Origin: Actinostola sp. cb2023
Taxonomy: Eukaryota > Cnidaria > Anthozoa > Actiniaria > Actinostolidae
Direction of reading: 5' to 3'
DNA: 64,000 nucleotides
NCBI GenBank assembly: GCA_033675265.1
Contig: JAUJYZ010000532.1
Location: 271,002-335,001 of the forward strand
Below the pieces are notes generated by a model. It did no database searches. It was not told the origin of the DNA and saw nothing but the letters and a program-made list of their open reading frames with translations. Shown here piece by piece: positions 1 to 11,650 of the stretch; position 1 is the stretch's first letter; each line of letters begins with the position of its first letter. Both the position numbers and the translations under genes were made by a program.

Positions 1-78
1 TATCAGTAAACGTGAAGGAAAATTAACGACTAGAAAAATTACAAGATACTTTATACAAACTAGACGCTCTTCTAGCGT

Positions 79-764
79 GTAGTCGGGCTTCTAAATGAAA
101 TGTAACCTATTTGAACTAAATATAGATATATTATAGTGCGATTAAAACAGTGATTTGGTTGCTCGTCGTTGCGTGACTCGAGCTCGATAGAACTTGCTTT
201 CCTTGCAATTTCAGTACTGCGATTTCACAAACTCAGCGAATCATGAACGGACAATGACATAGTTTATTTGTTACCATAAATATATCCATACAAATACAAA
301 TACCGTATACATAAACTAGACATCGGAGAGTGATTAAACAATGTTTGGATGAAGTGTAAATATGGGTTTTTAAAACTCGACGGTTATCGGTCGGCTGAAA
401 ACCTCAGTTACAACTGTTCTCTTCACCGCCGGCTGCGTGTATCAACTCACTTCGTTCTAAGTTCTGAATTGATCTCTAAACCCTTTGCAGTACTAGTATT
501 GGATTGATAAATCCATATCTCTATGAATTATTGTGGTTATTTTGAAAACAAGACGACATAAACTTCCTCCAACAAGGTTTGTGAATTCAGACTCGACCAG
601 TCTCGTATTGATAAATCATGTTGTTAGAGCCTTCGGTGATTATCTTAGCGGCCGACACAGGGCGCATGCGCTGTAGAACCCAGTATGCTTTTTGAGGTCA
701 ACGTCGACGACAAAGAACGCTTCTCAATTTTAGAGTCGGGTCTTCCACAGGAAGCCCGACTAAT
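79..764. mobile_element. Probable non-autonomous element with AGTCGGGCTTC ends
   Basis: A 12-base inverted pair closes this stretch: AGTCGGGCTTC near 81-91 and GGAAGCCCGACT near 752-763. The right end folds into a hairpin (GGGTCTTCC ... GGAAGCCC). The ends resemble those at 15533-17213 and 49981-51213, which suggests one family. The interior has no convincing coding sequence. No target-site duplication is clear, so the boundaries are approximate. From 765 to about 940 I see nothing else. Confidence 0.42.
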
Positions 765-1149
765 GAGAATGTATGGGAATTATTCAATGGTGGATTTTCA
801 GCGTAAATATTGAATAAATATTATTGTAAGTTACTATGTGTCTTCAAGTAGTTCCTGCCGCAATGTCTGGAGCGAGTTTCAGAATTTTTCAGAATTGTTT
901 CCCTCCCCTAACACTTCTTCTGTGTTATTATGAATGAATCAGTGACATGAAAGCCTTGAATGCCATGAAAGCCAAAGTTATAAATTACGACCAACATGTA
1001 ATGAATGAAAGCCTTTATTATACAAACTTGAAGTTAAACTGTTGTATATTTATGAACTACAATCCTGAAAGTGAAAGCAACCCACGATGTTTACCGACGA
1101 AAGCCGGAAGTTCAGTGCCGGGCCGGAGTTATTATATATATCTAACAAC

Positions 1150-1332
1150 ATGAAGGTGAAGTGGACTTTACTTTGCATTATTTGTGTCATGATTGTTAGT
1201 ATTGTTATCATACACGTTTATGCTTGCTATTGCTGTGCTATATTTGAGAAAGCAAGGTATTATTTACAAGGATACAAAATCAATAGACCTGAGTTTAGCT
1301 TGTATGCAAATTGCCCATTTCAGATCATGTGA
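1150..1332 (+). pseudogene. Small single-pass membrane protein, copy 1, broken by a fold-back element
   Basis: The reading starts MKVKWTLLCIICVMIVSIV and is nearly identical to the intact paralog at 60781-60984 for about 35 residues. It has a short basic N-terminus, one long hydrophobic segment (roughly residues 5-24) and then a Cys-rich stretch YACYCCAIFEKA. After that the frame runs into inserted sequence at about 1252-1480 and stops at 1332, so the normal C-terminal part is lost. Remnants of that C-terminal part continue out of frame after 1485 (the TTGGTAATGAGTTGTACTCT region). It faces the large OTU-like gene on the minus strand, as in copy 3. I do not recognise the family. Function is unknown; a membrane anchor or secreted peptide is possible. 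Confidence 0.5.
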
Positions 1333-1480
1333 TGTAAACATTGATATTCTCTGGAGAATTGTTCCTTTATATTTCTGAAATTTATTCGTTCATATTGAAA
1401 GGACTAATTCTCCAGAGAACACCATGTTTACATCACATGATCTGAAATGGGCAATTTACATACGAAGCTAAAGAGGTCTA
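1284..1480. mobile_element. Fold-back MITE inside the small membrane-protein gene
   Basis: Two arms of about 80 bases (about 1286-1365 and 1398-1478) are inverted copies of each other. They share TTGCCCATTTCAGATCATGTG, ATGTAAACAT and TTCTCCAGAGAA in opposite orientation. The outer ends read TAGACCT and AGGTCTA. Copy 3 of the locus lacks the sequence, so it is an insertion specific to copy 1. Flanking TA dinucleotides are present, but the empty site in copy 3 does not prove a duplication. Confidence 0.75.
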
Positions 1481-1720
1481 TTGCATCATCAAGTGACTGT
1501 TCAAAGCATGAATACATGTATTTGGTAATGAGTTGTACTCTACCTTATCAAGATTATGTCATCAGTCTTAATTATGCTAACAGAATTACCCACAATGATA
1601 ACAGTATGACTGTATTTATCAACTTCAGTACAGTGAAAGTTATACAGGAAGATTGAATCACGGCCATATATTGACCCAGTACAGTCCTCCTATATTATTT
1701 CCATAATTATATCAAGTGGT

Positions 1721-1730
1721 CCATATATGG
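1721..1730. promoter_or_regulatory. CArG-box-like palindrome CCATATATGG, copy 1
   Basis: A perfect CC(A/T)6GG match lies about 85 bases downstream of the stop codon of the minus-strand OTU-like gene. Copies 2 and 3 each have two such boxes spaced one base apart. SRF/MADS factors bind this motif in animals. Function here is inferred from the match only. Confidence 0.3.
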
Positions 1731-1815
1731 CCCATATATAGTTCCCCGCACATTTAACCCATACTAAACGTTTGGTGTGGGTTCTTTGGCCTGTTTGGTT
1801 TTAAATCGATAGGGA

Positions 1816-2700
1816 TTATTCTTGTCCTATGATCTTCATGATCACGTCAGTGAGAAACTCCCAGTTTTGTTCTGCTATATCTTTGTTTTCTTCAAACAAC
1901 GAGCGGAAGTCCTTCTTTGTGACATCCCCATTCTCAATAACATTCTTGATGCGGCATAAGTCCTTCCAAATGACACCCCCATCCCCATTCTTAATAACAT
2001 TATTGATGAAGTCAAGCACTGATCCTCCCTCTGCTCTAGCTTTATCAATTACGATGGCAATACTTGCGAAACCCGCGGTCTTGATTACAATTTCTAGTGC
2101 TACTTTTCCTAGGTCTGCTCCTCTTTTACGAACAACACCACCCATGACAATATCTTTTAGCTGGACATTCTTGGTAACTTGTACTGGCTTTGTATCCATA
2201 CTAGCAGCAATTTTTTGTCGAATGCTTGTGGCTGTTGTTCCGTCTTGTTTGTAAGCCAATGTCTCGAACAAACAATTGCCAGGAACTTTATTTTCAATGG
2301 ATATTTTATTTCCTGTACTGCTATCAAATGGGCTGTAGTGCTTTTCCTTGGGGTCGTAGTGGACAAGGATCTCATGTGATGCCTTATCAGAGCCATAGAA
2401 CATGGGTCGCCCCTCGTCGGTATGAACCACAACACGGGTGTCTTCCCTGTCATGAACAAACACATGGATCTCAGTGGTTCCTCCATCAGCGCCTGCACGA
2501 ATGCTTTTAGCGCGAGCCATAGCACCGCTTTTGACTTGCTTTTTAAGTTGATGACGTTCAGCCATATGACCAACAGCAGCCATTGCAGCACCCATGGCCG
2601 CACCCTGGGCAGCAGCTTGTCCAACTCCCCTGGATAAATTACAGGCTGCACCAAGGAACTTTCTCATCTCGCTCTTGCACTGGGGTGTCAGATTTTCTGG
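1816..2700 (-). pseudogene. OTU-like permuted cysteine-protease family protein, copy 1, 5'-truncated by the GGACT array
   Basis: An open frame of 283 residues from the internal ATG at 2667 stays in frame up to the array junction at 2700. Reading N to C: an Ala/Gly-rich helix (residues 1-35), a basic segment, a strand-rich part EIHVFVHDRED, then VHYDPKEKHYSPFD with His110, then VPGNCLFETLAYKQ with Cys132. One unit of the SMDTKPVQVT repeat follows, then a helical C-terminal domain ending in IMKIIGQE. GNCLF and KHYSP resemble the Cys and His motifs of OTU deubiquitinases, but in reversed order, and the Asp usually three before the Cys is absent. Upstream coding sequence present in copies 2 and 3 (…DRFPENLTPQCKSE) is replaced by the array exactly at TTTCTGG. 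This is the only copy with an unbroken frame through the core, but it lacks the N-terminal half and probably has no promoter. Confidence 0.6.
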
Positions 2701-5700
2701 ACTGGACTGGACTGGACTGGACTGGACTGGACTGGACTGGACTGGACTGGACTGGACTGGACTGGACTGGACTGGACTGGACTGGACTGGACTGGACTGG
2801 ACTGGACTGGACTGGACTGGACTGGACTGGACTGGACTGGACTGGACTGGACTGGACTGGACTGGACTGGACTGGACTGGACTGGACTGGACTGGACTGG
2901 ACTGGACTGGACTGGACTGGACTGGACTGGACTGGACTGGACTGGACTGGACTGGACTGGACTGGACTGGACTGGACTGGACTGGACTGGACTGGACTGG
3001 ACTGGACTGGACTGGACTGGACTGGGACTGGACTGGACTGGACTGGACTGGACTGGACTGGACTGGACTGGACTGGACTGGACTGGACTGGACTGGACTG
3101 GACTGGACTGGACTGGACTGGACTGGACTGGACTGGACTGGACTGGACTGGACTGGACTGGACTGGACTGGACTGGACTGGACTGGACTGGACTGGACTG
3201 GACTGGACTGGACTGGACTGGACTGGACTGGACTGGACTGGACTGGACTGGACTGGACTGGACTGGACTGGACTGGACTGGACTGGACTGGACTGGACTG
3301 GACTGGACTGGACTGGACTGGACTGGACTGGACTGGACTGGACTGGACTGGACTGGACTGGACTGGACTGGACTGACTGGACTGGACTGGACTGGACTGG
3401 ACTGGACTGGACTGGACTGGACTGGACTGGACTGGACTGGACTGGACTGGACTGGACTGGACTGGACTGGACTGGACTGGACTGGACTGGACTGGACTGG
3501 ACTGGACTGGACTGGACTGGACTGGACTGGGACTGGACTGGACTGGACTGGACTGGACTGGACTGGACTGGACTGGACTGGACTGGACTGGACTGGACTG
3601 GACTGGACTGGACTGGACTGGACTGGACTGGACTGGACTGGACTGGACTGGACTGGACTGGACTGGACTGGACTGGACTGGACTGGACTGGACTGGACTG
3701 GACTGGACTGGACTGGACTGGACTGGACTGGACTGGACTGGACTGGACTGGACTGGACTGGACTGGACTGGACTGGACTGGACTGGACTGGACTGGACTG
3801 GACTGGACTGGACTGGACTGGACTGGACTGGACTGGACTGGACTGGACTGGACTGGACTGGACTGGACTGGACTGGACTGGACTGGACTGGACTGGACTG
3901 GACTGGACTGGACTGGACTGGACTGGACTGGACTGGACTGGACTGGACTGGACTGGACTGGGACTGGACTGGACTGGACTGGACTGGACTGGACTGGACT
4001 GGACTGGACTGGACTGGACTGGACTGGACTGGACTGGACTGGGGACTGGACTGGACTGGACTGGACTGGACTGGACTGGACTGGACTGGACTGGACTGGA
4101 CTGGACTGGACTGGACTGGACTGGACTGGACTGGACTGGACTGGACTGGACTGGACTGGACTGGACTGGACTGGACTGGACTGGACTGGACTGGACTGGA
4201 CTGGACTGGACTGGACTGGACTGGACTGGACTGGACTGGACTGGACTGGACTGGACTGGACTGACTGGACTGGACTGGACTGGACTGGACTGGACTGGAC
4301 TGGACTGGACTGGACTGGACTGGACTGGACTGGACTGGACTGGACTGGACTGGACTGGACTGGACTGGACTGGACTGGACTGGACTGGACTGGACTGGAC
4401 TGGACTGGACTGGACTGGACTGGACTGGACTGGACTGGACTGGACTGGACTGGACTGGACTGGACTGGACTGGACTGGACTGGACTGGACTGGACTGGAC
4501 TGGACTGGACTGGACTGGACTGGACTGGACTGGACTGGACTGGACTGGACTGGACTGGACTGGACTGGACTGGACTGGACTGGACTGGACTGGACTGGAC
4601 TGGACTGGACTGGACTGGACTGGACTGGACTGGACTGGACTGGACTGGACTGGACTGGACTGGACTGGACTGGACTGGACTGGACTGGACTGGACTGGAC
4701 TGGACTGGACTGGACTGGACTGGACTGGACTGGACTGGACTGGACTGGACTGGACTGGACTGGACTGGACTGGACTGGACTGGACTGGACTGGACTGGAC
4801 TGGACTGGACTGGACTGGACTGGACTGGACTGGACTGGACTGGACTGGACTGGACTGGACTGGACTGGACTGGACTGGACTGGACTGGACTGGACTGGAC
4901 TGGACTGGACTGGACTGGACTGGACTGGACTGGACTGGACTGGACTGGACTGGACTGGACTGGACTGGACTGGACTGGACTGGACTGGACTGGACTGGAC
5001 TGGACTGGACTGGACTGGACTGGACTGGACTGGACTGGACTGGACTGGACTGGACTGGACTGGACTGGACTGGACTGGACTGGACTGGACTGGACTGGAC
5101 TGGACTGGACTGGACTGGACTGGACTGGACTGGACTGGACTGGACTGGACTGGACTGGACTGGACTGGACTGGACTGGACTGGACTGGACTGGACTGGAC
5201 TGGACTGGACTGGACTGGACTGGACTGGACTGGACTGGACTGGACTGGACTGGACTGGACTGGACTGGACTGGACTGGACTGGACTGGACTGGACTGGAC
5301 TGGACTGGACTGGACTGGACTGGACTGGACTGGACTGGACTGGACTGGACTGGACTGGACTGGACTGGACTGGACTGGACTGGACTGGACTGGACTGGAC
5401 TGGACTGGGACTGGACTGGACTGGACTGGACTGGACTGGACTGGACTGGACTGGACTGGACTGGACTGGACTGGACTGGACTGGACTGGACTGGACTGGA
5501 CTGGACTGGACTGGACTGGACTGGACTGGACTGGACTGGACTGGACTGGACTGGACTGGACTGGACTGGACTGGACTGGACTGGACTGGACTGGACTGGA
5601 CTGGACTGGACTGGACTGGACTGGACTGGACTGGACTGGACTGGACTGGACTGGACTGGACTGGACTGGACTGGACTGGACTGGACTGGACTGGACTGGA

Positions 5701-8700
5701 CTGGACTGGACTGGACTGGACTGGACTGGACTGGACTGGACTGGACTGGACTGGGACTGGACTGGACTGGACTGGACTGGACTGGACTGGACTGGACTGG
5801 ACTGGACTGGACTGGACTGGACTGGACTGGACTGGACTGGACTGGACTGGACTGGACTGGACTGACTGGACTGGACTGGACTGGACTGGACTGGACTGGA
5901 CTGGACTGGACTGGACTGGACTGGACTGGACTGGACTGGACTGGACTGGACTGGACTGGACTGGACTGGACTGGACTGGACTGGACTGGACTGGACTGGA
6001 CTGGACTGGACTGGACTGGACTGGACTGGACTGGACTGGACTGGACTGGACTGGACTGGACTGGACTGGACTGGACTGGACTGGACTGGACTGGACTGGA
6101 CTGGACTGGACTGGACTGGACTGGACTGGACTGGACTGGACTGGACTGGACTGGACTGGACTGGACTGGACTGGACTGGACTGGACTGGACTGGACTGGA
6201 CTGGACTGGACTGGACTGGACTGGACTGGACTGGACTGGACTGGACTGGACTGGACTGGACTGGACTGGACTGGACTGACTGGACTGGACTGGACTGGAC
6301 TGGACTGGACTGGACTGGACTGGACTGGACTGGACTGGACTGGACTGGACTGGACTGGACTGGACTGGACTGGACTGGACTGGACTGGACTGGACTGGAC
6401 TGGACTGGACTGGACTGGACTGGACTGGACTGGACTGGACTGGACTGGACTGGACTGGACTGGACTGGACTGGACTGGACTGGACTGGACTGGACTGGAC
6501 TGGACTGGACTGGACTGGACTGGACTGACTGGACTGGACTGGACTGGACTGGACTGGACTGGACTGGACTGGACTGGACTGGACTGGACTGGACTGGACT
6601 GGACTGGACTGGACTGGACTGGACTGGACTGGACTGGACTGGACTGGACTGGACTGGACTGGACTGGACTGGACTGGACTGGACTGGACTGGACTGGACT
6701 GGACTGGACTGGACTGGACTGGACTGGACTGGACTGGACTGGACTGGACTGGACTGGACTGGACTGGACTGGACTGGACTGGACTGGACTGGACTGGACT
6801 GGACTGGACTGGACTGGACTGGACTGGACTGGACTGGACTGGACTGGACTGGACTGGACTGGACTGGACTGGACTGGACTGGACTGGACTGGACTGGACT
6901 GGACTGGACTGGACTGGACTGGACTGGACTGGACTGGACTGGACTGGACTGGACTGGACTGGACTGGACTGGACTGGACTGGACTGGACTGGACTGGACT
7001 GGACTGGACTGGACTGGACTGGACTGGACTGGACTGGACTGGACTGGACTGGACTGGACTGGACTGGGACTGGACTGGACTGGACTGGACTGGACTGGAC
7101 TGGACTGGACTGGACTGGACTGGACTGGACTGGACTGGACTGGACTGGACTGGACTGGGACTGGACTGGACTGGACTGGACTGGACTGGACTGGACTGGA
7201 CTGGACTGGACTGGACTGGACTGGACTGGACTGGACTGGACTGGACTGGACTGGACTGGACTGGACTGGACTGGACTGGACTGGACTGGACTGGACTGGA
7301 CTGGACTGGACTGGACTGGACTGGACTGGACTGGACTGGACTGGACTGGACTGGACTGGACTGGACTGGGACTGGACTGGACTGGACTGGACTGGACTGG
7401 ACTGGACTGGACTGGACTGGACTGGACTGGACTGGACTGGACTGGACTGGACTGGACTGGACTGGACTGGGACTGGACTGGACTGACTGGACTGGACTGG
7501 ACTGACTGGACTGGACTGGACTGGACTGGACTGGACTGGACTGGACTGGACTGGACTGGACTGGACTGGACTGGACTGGACTGGACTGGACTGGACTGGA
7601 CTGGACTGGACTGGACTGGACTGGACTGGACTGGACTGGACTGGACTGGACTGGACTGGACTGGACTGGACTGGACTGGACTGGACTGGACTGGACTGGA
7701 CTGGACTGGACTGGACTGGACTGGACTGGACTGGACTGGACTGGACTGGACTGGACTGGACTGGACTGGACTGGACTGGACTGGACTGGACTGGACTGGA
7801 CTGGACTGGACTGGACTGGACTGGACTGGACTGGACTGGACTGGGACTGGACTGGACTGGACTGGACTGACTGACTGGACTGGACTGGACTGGACTGGAC
7901 TGGACTGGACTGGACTGGACTGGACTGGACTGGACTGGACTGGACTGGACTGGACTGGACTGGACTGGACTGGACTGGACTGGACTGGACTGGACTGGAC
8001 TGGACTGGACTGGACTGGACTGGACTGGACTGGACTGGACTGGACTGGACTGGACTGGACTGGACTGGACTGGACTGGACTGGACTGGACTGGACTGGAC
8101 TGGACTGGACTGGACTGGACTGGACTGGACTGGACTGGACTGGACTGGACTGGACTGGACTGGACTGGACTGGACTGGACTGGACTGGACTGGACTGGAC
8201 TGGACTGGACTGGACTGGACTGGACTGGACTGGACTGGACTGGACTGGACTGGACTGGACTGGACTGGACTGGACTGGACTGGACTGGACTGGACTGGAC
8301 TGGACTGGACTGGACTGGACTGGACTGGACTGGACTGGACTGGACTGGACTGGACTGGACTGGACTGGACTGGACTGGACTGGACTGGACTGGACTGGAC
8401 TGGACTGGACTGGACTGGACTGGACTGGACTGGACTGGACTGGACTGGACTGGACTGGACTGGACTGGACTGGACTGGACTGGACTGGACTGGACTGGAC
8501 TGGACTGGACTGGACTGGACTGGACTGGACTGGACTGGACTGGACTGGACTGGACTGGACTGGACTGGACTGGACTGGACTGGACTGGACTGGACTGGAC
8601 TGGACTGGACTGGACTGGACTGACTGACTGGACTGGACTGGACTGGACTGGACTGGACTGGACTGGACTGGACTGGACTGGACTGGACTGGACTGGACTG

Positions 8701-9427
8701 GACTGGACTGGACTGGACTGGACTGGACTGGACTGGACTGGACTGGACTGGGACTGGACTGGACTGGACTGGACTGGACTGGACTGGACTGGACTGGACT
8801 GGACTGGACTGGACTGGACTGGACTGGACTGGACTGGACTGGACTGGACTGGACTGGACTGGACTGGACTGGACTGGACTGGACTGGACTGGACTGGACT
8901 GGACTGGACTGGACTGGACTGGACTGGACTGGACTGGACTGGACTGGACTGGACTGGACTGGACTGGACTGGACTGGACTGGACTGGACTGGACTGGACT
9001 GGACTGGACTGGACTGGACTGGACTGGACTGGACTGGACTGGACTGGACTGGACTGGACTGGACTGGACTGGACTGGACTGGACTGGACTGGACTGGACT
9101 GGACTGGACTGGACTGGACTGGACTGGACTGGACTGGACTGGACTGGACTGGACTGGACTGGACTGGACTGGACTGGACTGGACTGGACTGGACTGGACT
9201 GGACTGGACTGGACTGGACTGGACTGGACTGGACTGGACTGGACTGGACTGGACTGGACTGGACTGGACTGGACTGGACTGGACTGGACTGGACTGGACT
9301 GGACTGGACTGGACTGGACTGGACTGGACTGGACTGGACTGGACTGGACTGGGACTGGACTGGACTGGACTGGACTGGACTGGACTGGACTGGACTGGAC
9401 TGGACTGGACTGGACTGGACTGGACTG
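2701..9427. repeat. 6.7 kb (GGACT)n pentanucleotide array
   Basis: The 5-base unit GGACT (read ACTGG or CCAGT in other phases) repeats for about 6.73 kb, roughly 1345 units. Every irregularity I can see is a gain or loss of a single base, almost always G: GGGACT near 3024, 3530, 3960, 5408, 5754, 7065, 7158, 7368, 7470, 7843, 8750 and 9350; ACTG shortenings near 3373, 4261, 5863, 6276, 6525, 7484, 7503, 7868 and 8621. I see no base substitution. Open frames on both strands (LDWTG and PVQSS repeats) are a trivial result of a stop-free 5-mer. The right edge runs directly into the TIR of the next element. Confidence 0.98.
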
Positions 9428-11479
9428 AGTCTTAGGAAGACACATGTATGGTACGTTGGGTTACCTGTGACAGTAGAGTTTATAATATACAGCTCCCAGT
9501 GTTATTTGGCGCCAACTTTATTTGTAAGTATTCTTTTTACCACAATCTATGAATTTCTCGCATTTTGATTGGTAGAGAGCCGTGGTAAATAGGAGTACAT
9601 ACCACAGTATTACGTCATAAGTCGATCGTCTGATGCAAAAATAATAATTTTGGCAAACGAAAAACATGTTTTCAATTACATATTTTACAGTGACTAAGAG
9701 TACATACCAAGCTGACTATCGATCGTAAGCCATAGTTCGTAGCAAGCCAAATATTTCATCAGTTCGAGCTACATTCTCCACAGTTTGTTCTTTCATTCAA
9801 GTATATAAAAACTGCTAGATCTGATCGTATCGATGCTTATAGATTCACGGCGATAAAAGTGCATTTGTTGACTTTTGGACACTCTGATAATAAATCCATC
9901 ACTTGAGAAAATCCACAGACTATCAAAGATTCCGTTGAAGTACTGTTCTCTAACGTTATTTCATATTTTTCAAGACATGTTCACCACGACCTCGTGCTTT
10001 TCTCCATTGACTACATTTTCCAGATTTTAGTCTTTAGAGTAGTTTCGGCTTTGTTGACTGTCAAAGGGCACTTTTCAGATTTCACACAATGACCAGGCAC
10101 AAGGTGAAGCTTTCCCCACTGATAAATAATTCTCTGAGAGTTTCTTTCAGACTTGAAAACTTTGATTTTGAACTGATTTTGGCTGATCCCCGAACCAAAT
10201 TTGAAAACTGATTTCACAAGCTTGCAAGTAGCATTCAAATGGTTTGCTTGTCAAAACCTCAAAATCCAATTACAAATTCCATCAACCAATGAAAAAGCGA
10301 GAAAATTATATACCATGATCGCGCGATCTGCGATGTTTTTGAGCAAGAGTTCGTTCAGAGAGGGTCATATTATTTTGCGCGATTTATTCTGTGTGTTTTT
10401 TTTTGTGGTAAAACACTAATTTACGATGGCTAGCCGTGGTATGTCCTCTTATTTACCACGATATTACGTCATGACATGGTCAAAATGTTATGTACTCACT
10501 CAGCGTGTTATATTAAATGTTGATTTGCGCTGCGTCGCCCAAAAGGCCATTTTTGGAGTCGGCATGTACCCGAGCCACTTTTATCCGTGCTGGTGTAGTG
10601 TAAATGGACCTAAAATGTACCTGATTGAAATATTTATTTTATGCCAATCAGAATACAGGAAAGCTATCAGTGTATATTCGTCAGTATTCAATTCATTCTT
10701 CATCCTATATATATCATACACTGCATTCTCTGTTTTTTCTCTTATTTTCTATGGTATGGAATAATTCCTGGTATTCCACCCCAAAGCATTGTATAGCTAA
10801 TATATATTGCAGAATCAGAAGTTTTACAAGAGGCTGTATTTATTTTCTCAGGTCAGTGAATAATGATTGGGAAACATCTTAAAGGCACGGGAGACTTCAA
10901 ACTTAACATTAACATGAACTAATATCTATGAGCGGCGATGTTCTGTTTGTTGTAACATGGCTGCTTTTGCATTTATTTGCAGTGATTACACGCTATTCTA
11001 ACACTCGGATTAACGTTACTGACCCTATAAACTCAATGGGTACTTAATGAAAAAGAGCTTTCCTGGCTGTGTCAATACGTATTCGAATCTCACGTATCCA
11101 ATCGCTCTTGGATGCGCTATGCTGCACCAAATCACGTTTCAAAGAAAGATGTAAAAAAATCCTTCTCGAAAAAATTAACATTAACAATATTAACTAAAAG
11201 ATCTATGAGCGGCGATGTTCTGCTTCACGTATCCAATCGCTCTTGGATGCACTGTGCTGCACTACCCTGCGAGCAGAGGTTCCTTTTCGTCTTTCTATTT
11301 ACACTGAGTCTTTTGCTTTTACTTTTGTTGAATGGCCTTTTGTTTTGGCTTTTACCTTGCTGTTCTTGTACTTGTAGTAATTTTTTTGAGAAGGAGTTTT
11401 TTACAAATGACACTGGGAGCTGTATCGTAAACTGTCACAGGTAACCCAACCATACATATGTCTTCCTAAGACTCAGTCC
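9422..11479. mobile_element. TIR element of about 2 kb abutting the pentanucleotide array
   Basis: The left end (9422-9501) and right end (11410-11479) are inverted copies. They share GGACTGAGTCTTAGGAAGAC, then GGGTTACCTGTGACAG and a CAGCTCCCAGTGT word. Inner segments also match in inverted orientation (the TTACCACG... ATTACGTCAT words near 9590 and 10450). The outermost motif GGACT is the array unit itself, and the far side of the right end also carries five CCAGT units (about 11611-11635). The interior has no recognisable transposase, so this is a non-autonomous element. No clean target-site duplication is visible because both flanks are repetitive. Confidence 0.7.
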
Positions 11480-11650
11480 GTGTTTTCTGAAAACGCGGAC
11501 TGACGAAAACGCGGACTCAGTCCGTGTTTTCCGAAAACACGGACTCAGTCCGAAACACGGACTCAGTCCGTGTTTTCCGAAAACACGGACTCAGTCCGTG
11601 TTTTTCGGGTCCAGTCCAGTCCAGTCCAGTCCAGTTGAGTCCGTGTTATC
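11480..11650. repeat. Palindromic CGGACTCAGTCCG repeats and a short (CCAGT)5 tract
   Basis: Several units of CACGGACTCAGTCCGTGTTTT, each self-complementary, follow the right TIR. They are succeeded by GGGTCCAGTCCAGTCCAGTC and GAGTCCGTG. The tract is the mirror-image counterpart of the giant array on the left side. Together they frame the element with tandem GGACT-type motifs on both sides. Confidence 0.8.

Larger units (their letters stand above)
940..2700. repeat. Triplicated locus, copy 1
   Basis: This block is paralogous to 30825-30962 plus 32003-35546 (copy 2) and to 60747-64000 (copy 3). The 940-1045 part matches copy 2 only, including the shared words AAAGTTATAAATTACGACCA and GAATGAAAGCCTTTATTAT. 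The 1110-1280 and 1485-1700 parts match copy 3. The 1700-2700 part matches both. Copy 1 lacks the 279-bp MITE found in copies 2 and 3 and stops at 2700, where the pentanucleotide array begins. Confidence 0.85.

Noticed and set aside
2701..9427. Telomeric repeat
   Set aside because: GGACT does not match TTAGGG, TTAGG or other known telomere repeats, and the array is internal, with a transposon on one side and a gene on the other.
2583..9445. Open frames of 1640 and 2268 residues on both strands (LDWTG and PVQSS repeats)
   Set aside because: They are automatic products of a stop-free pentanucleotide array; the only non-repeat residues come from flanking sequence in other frames.
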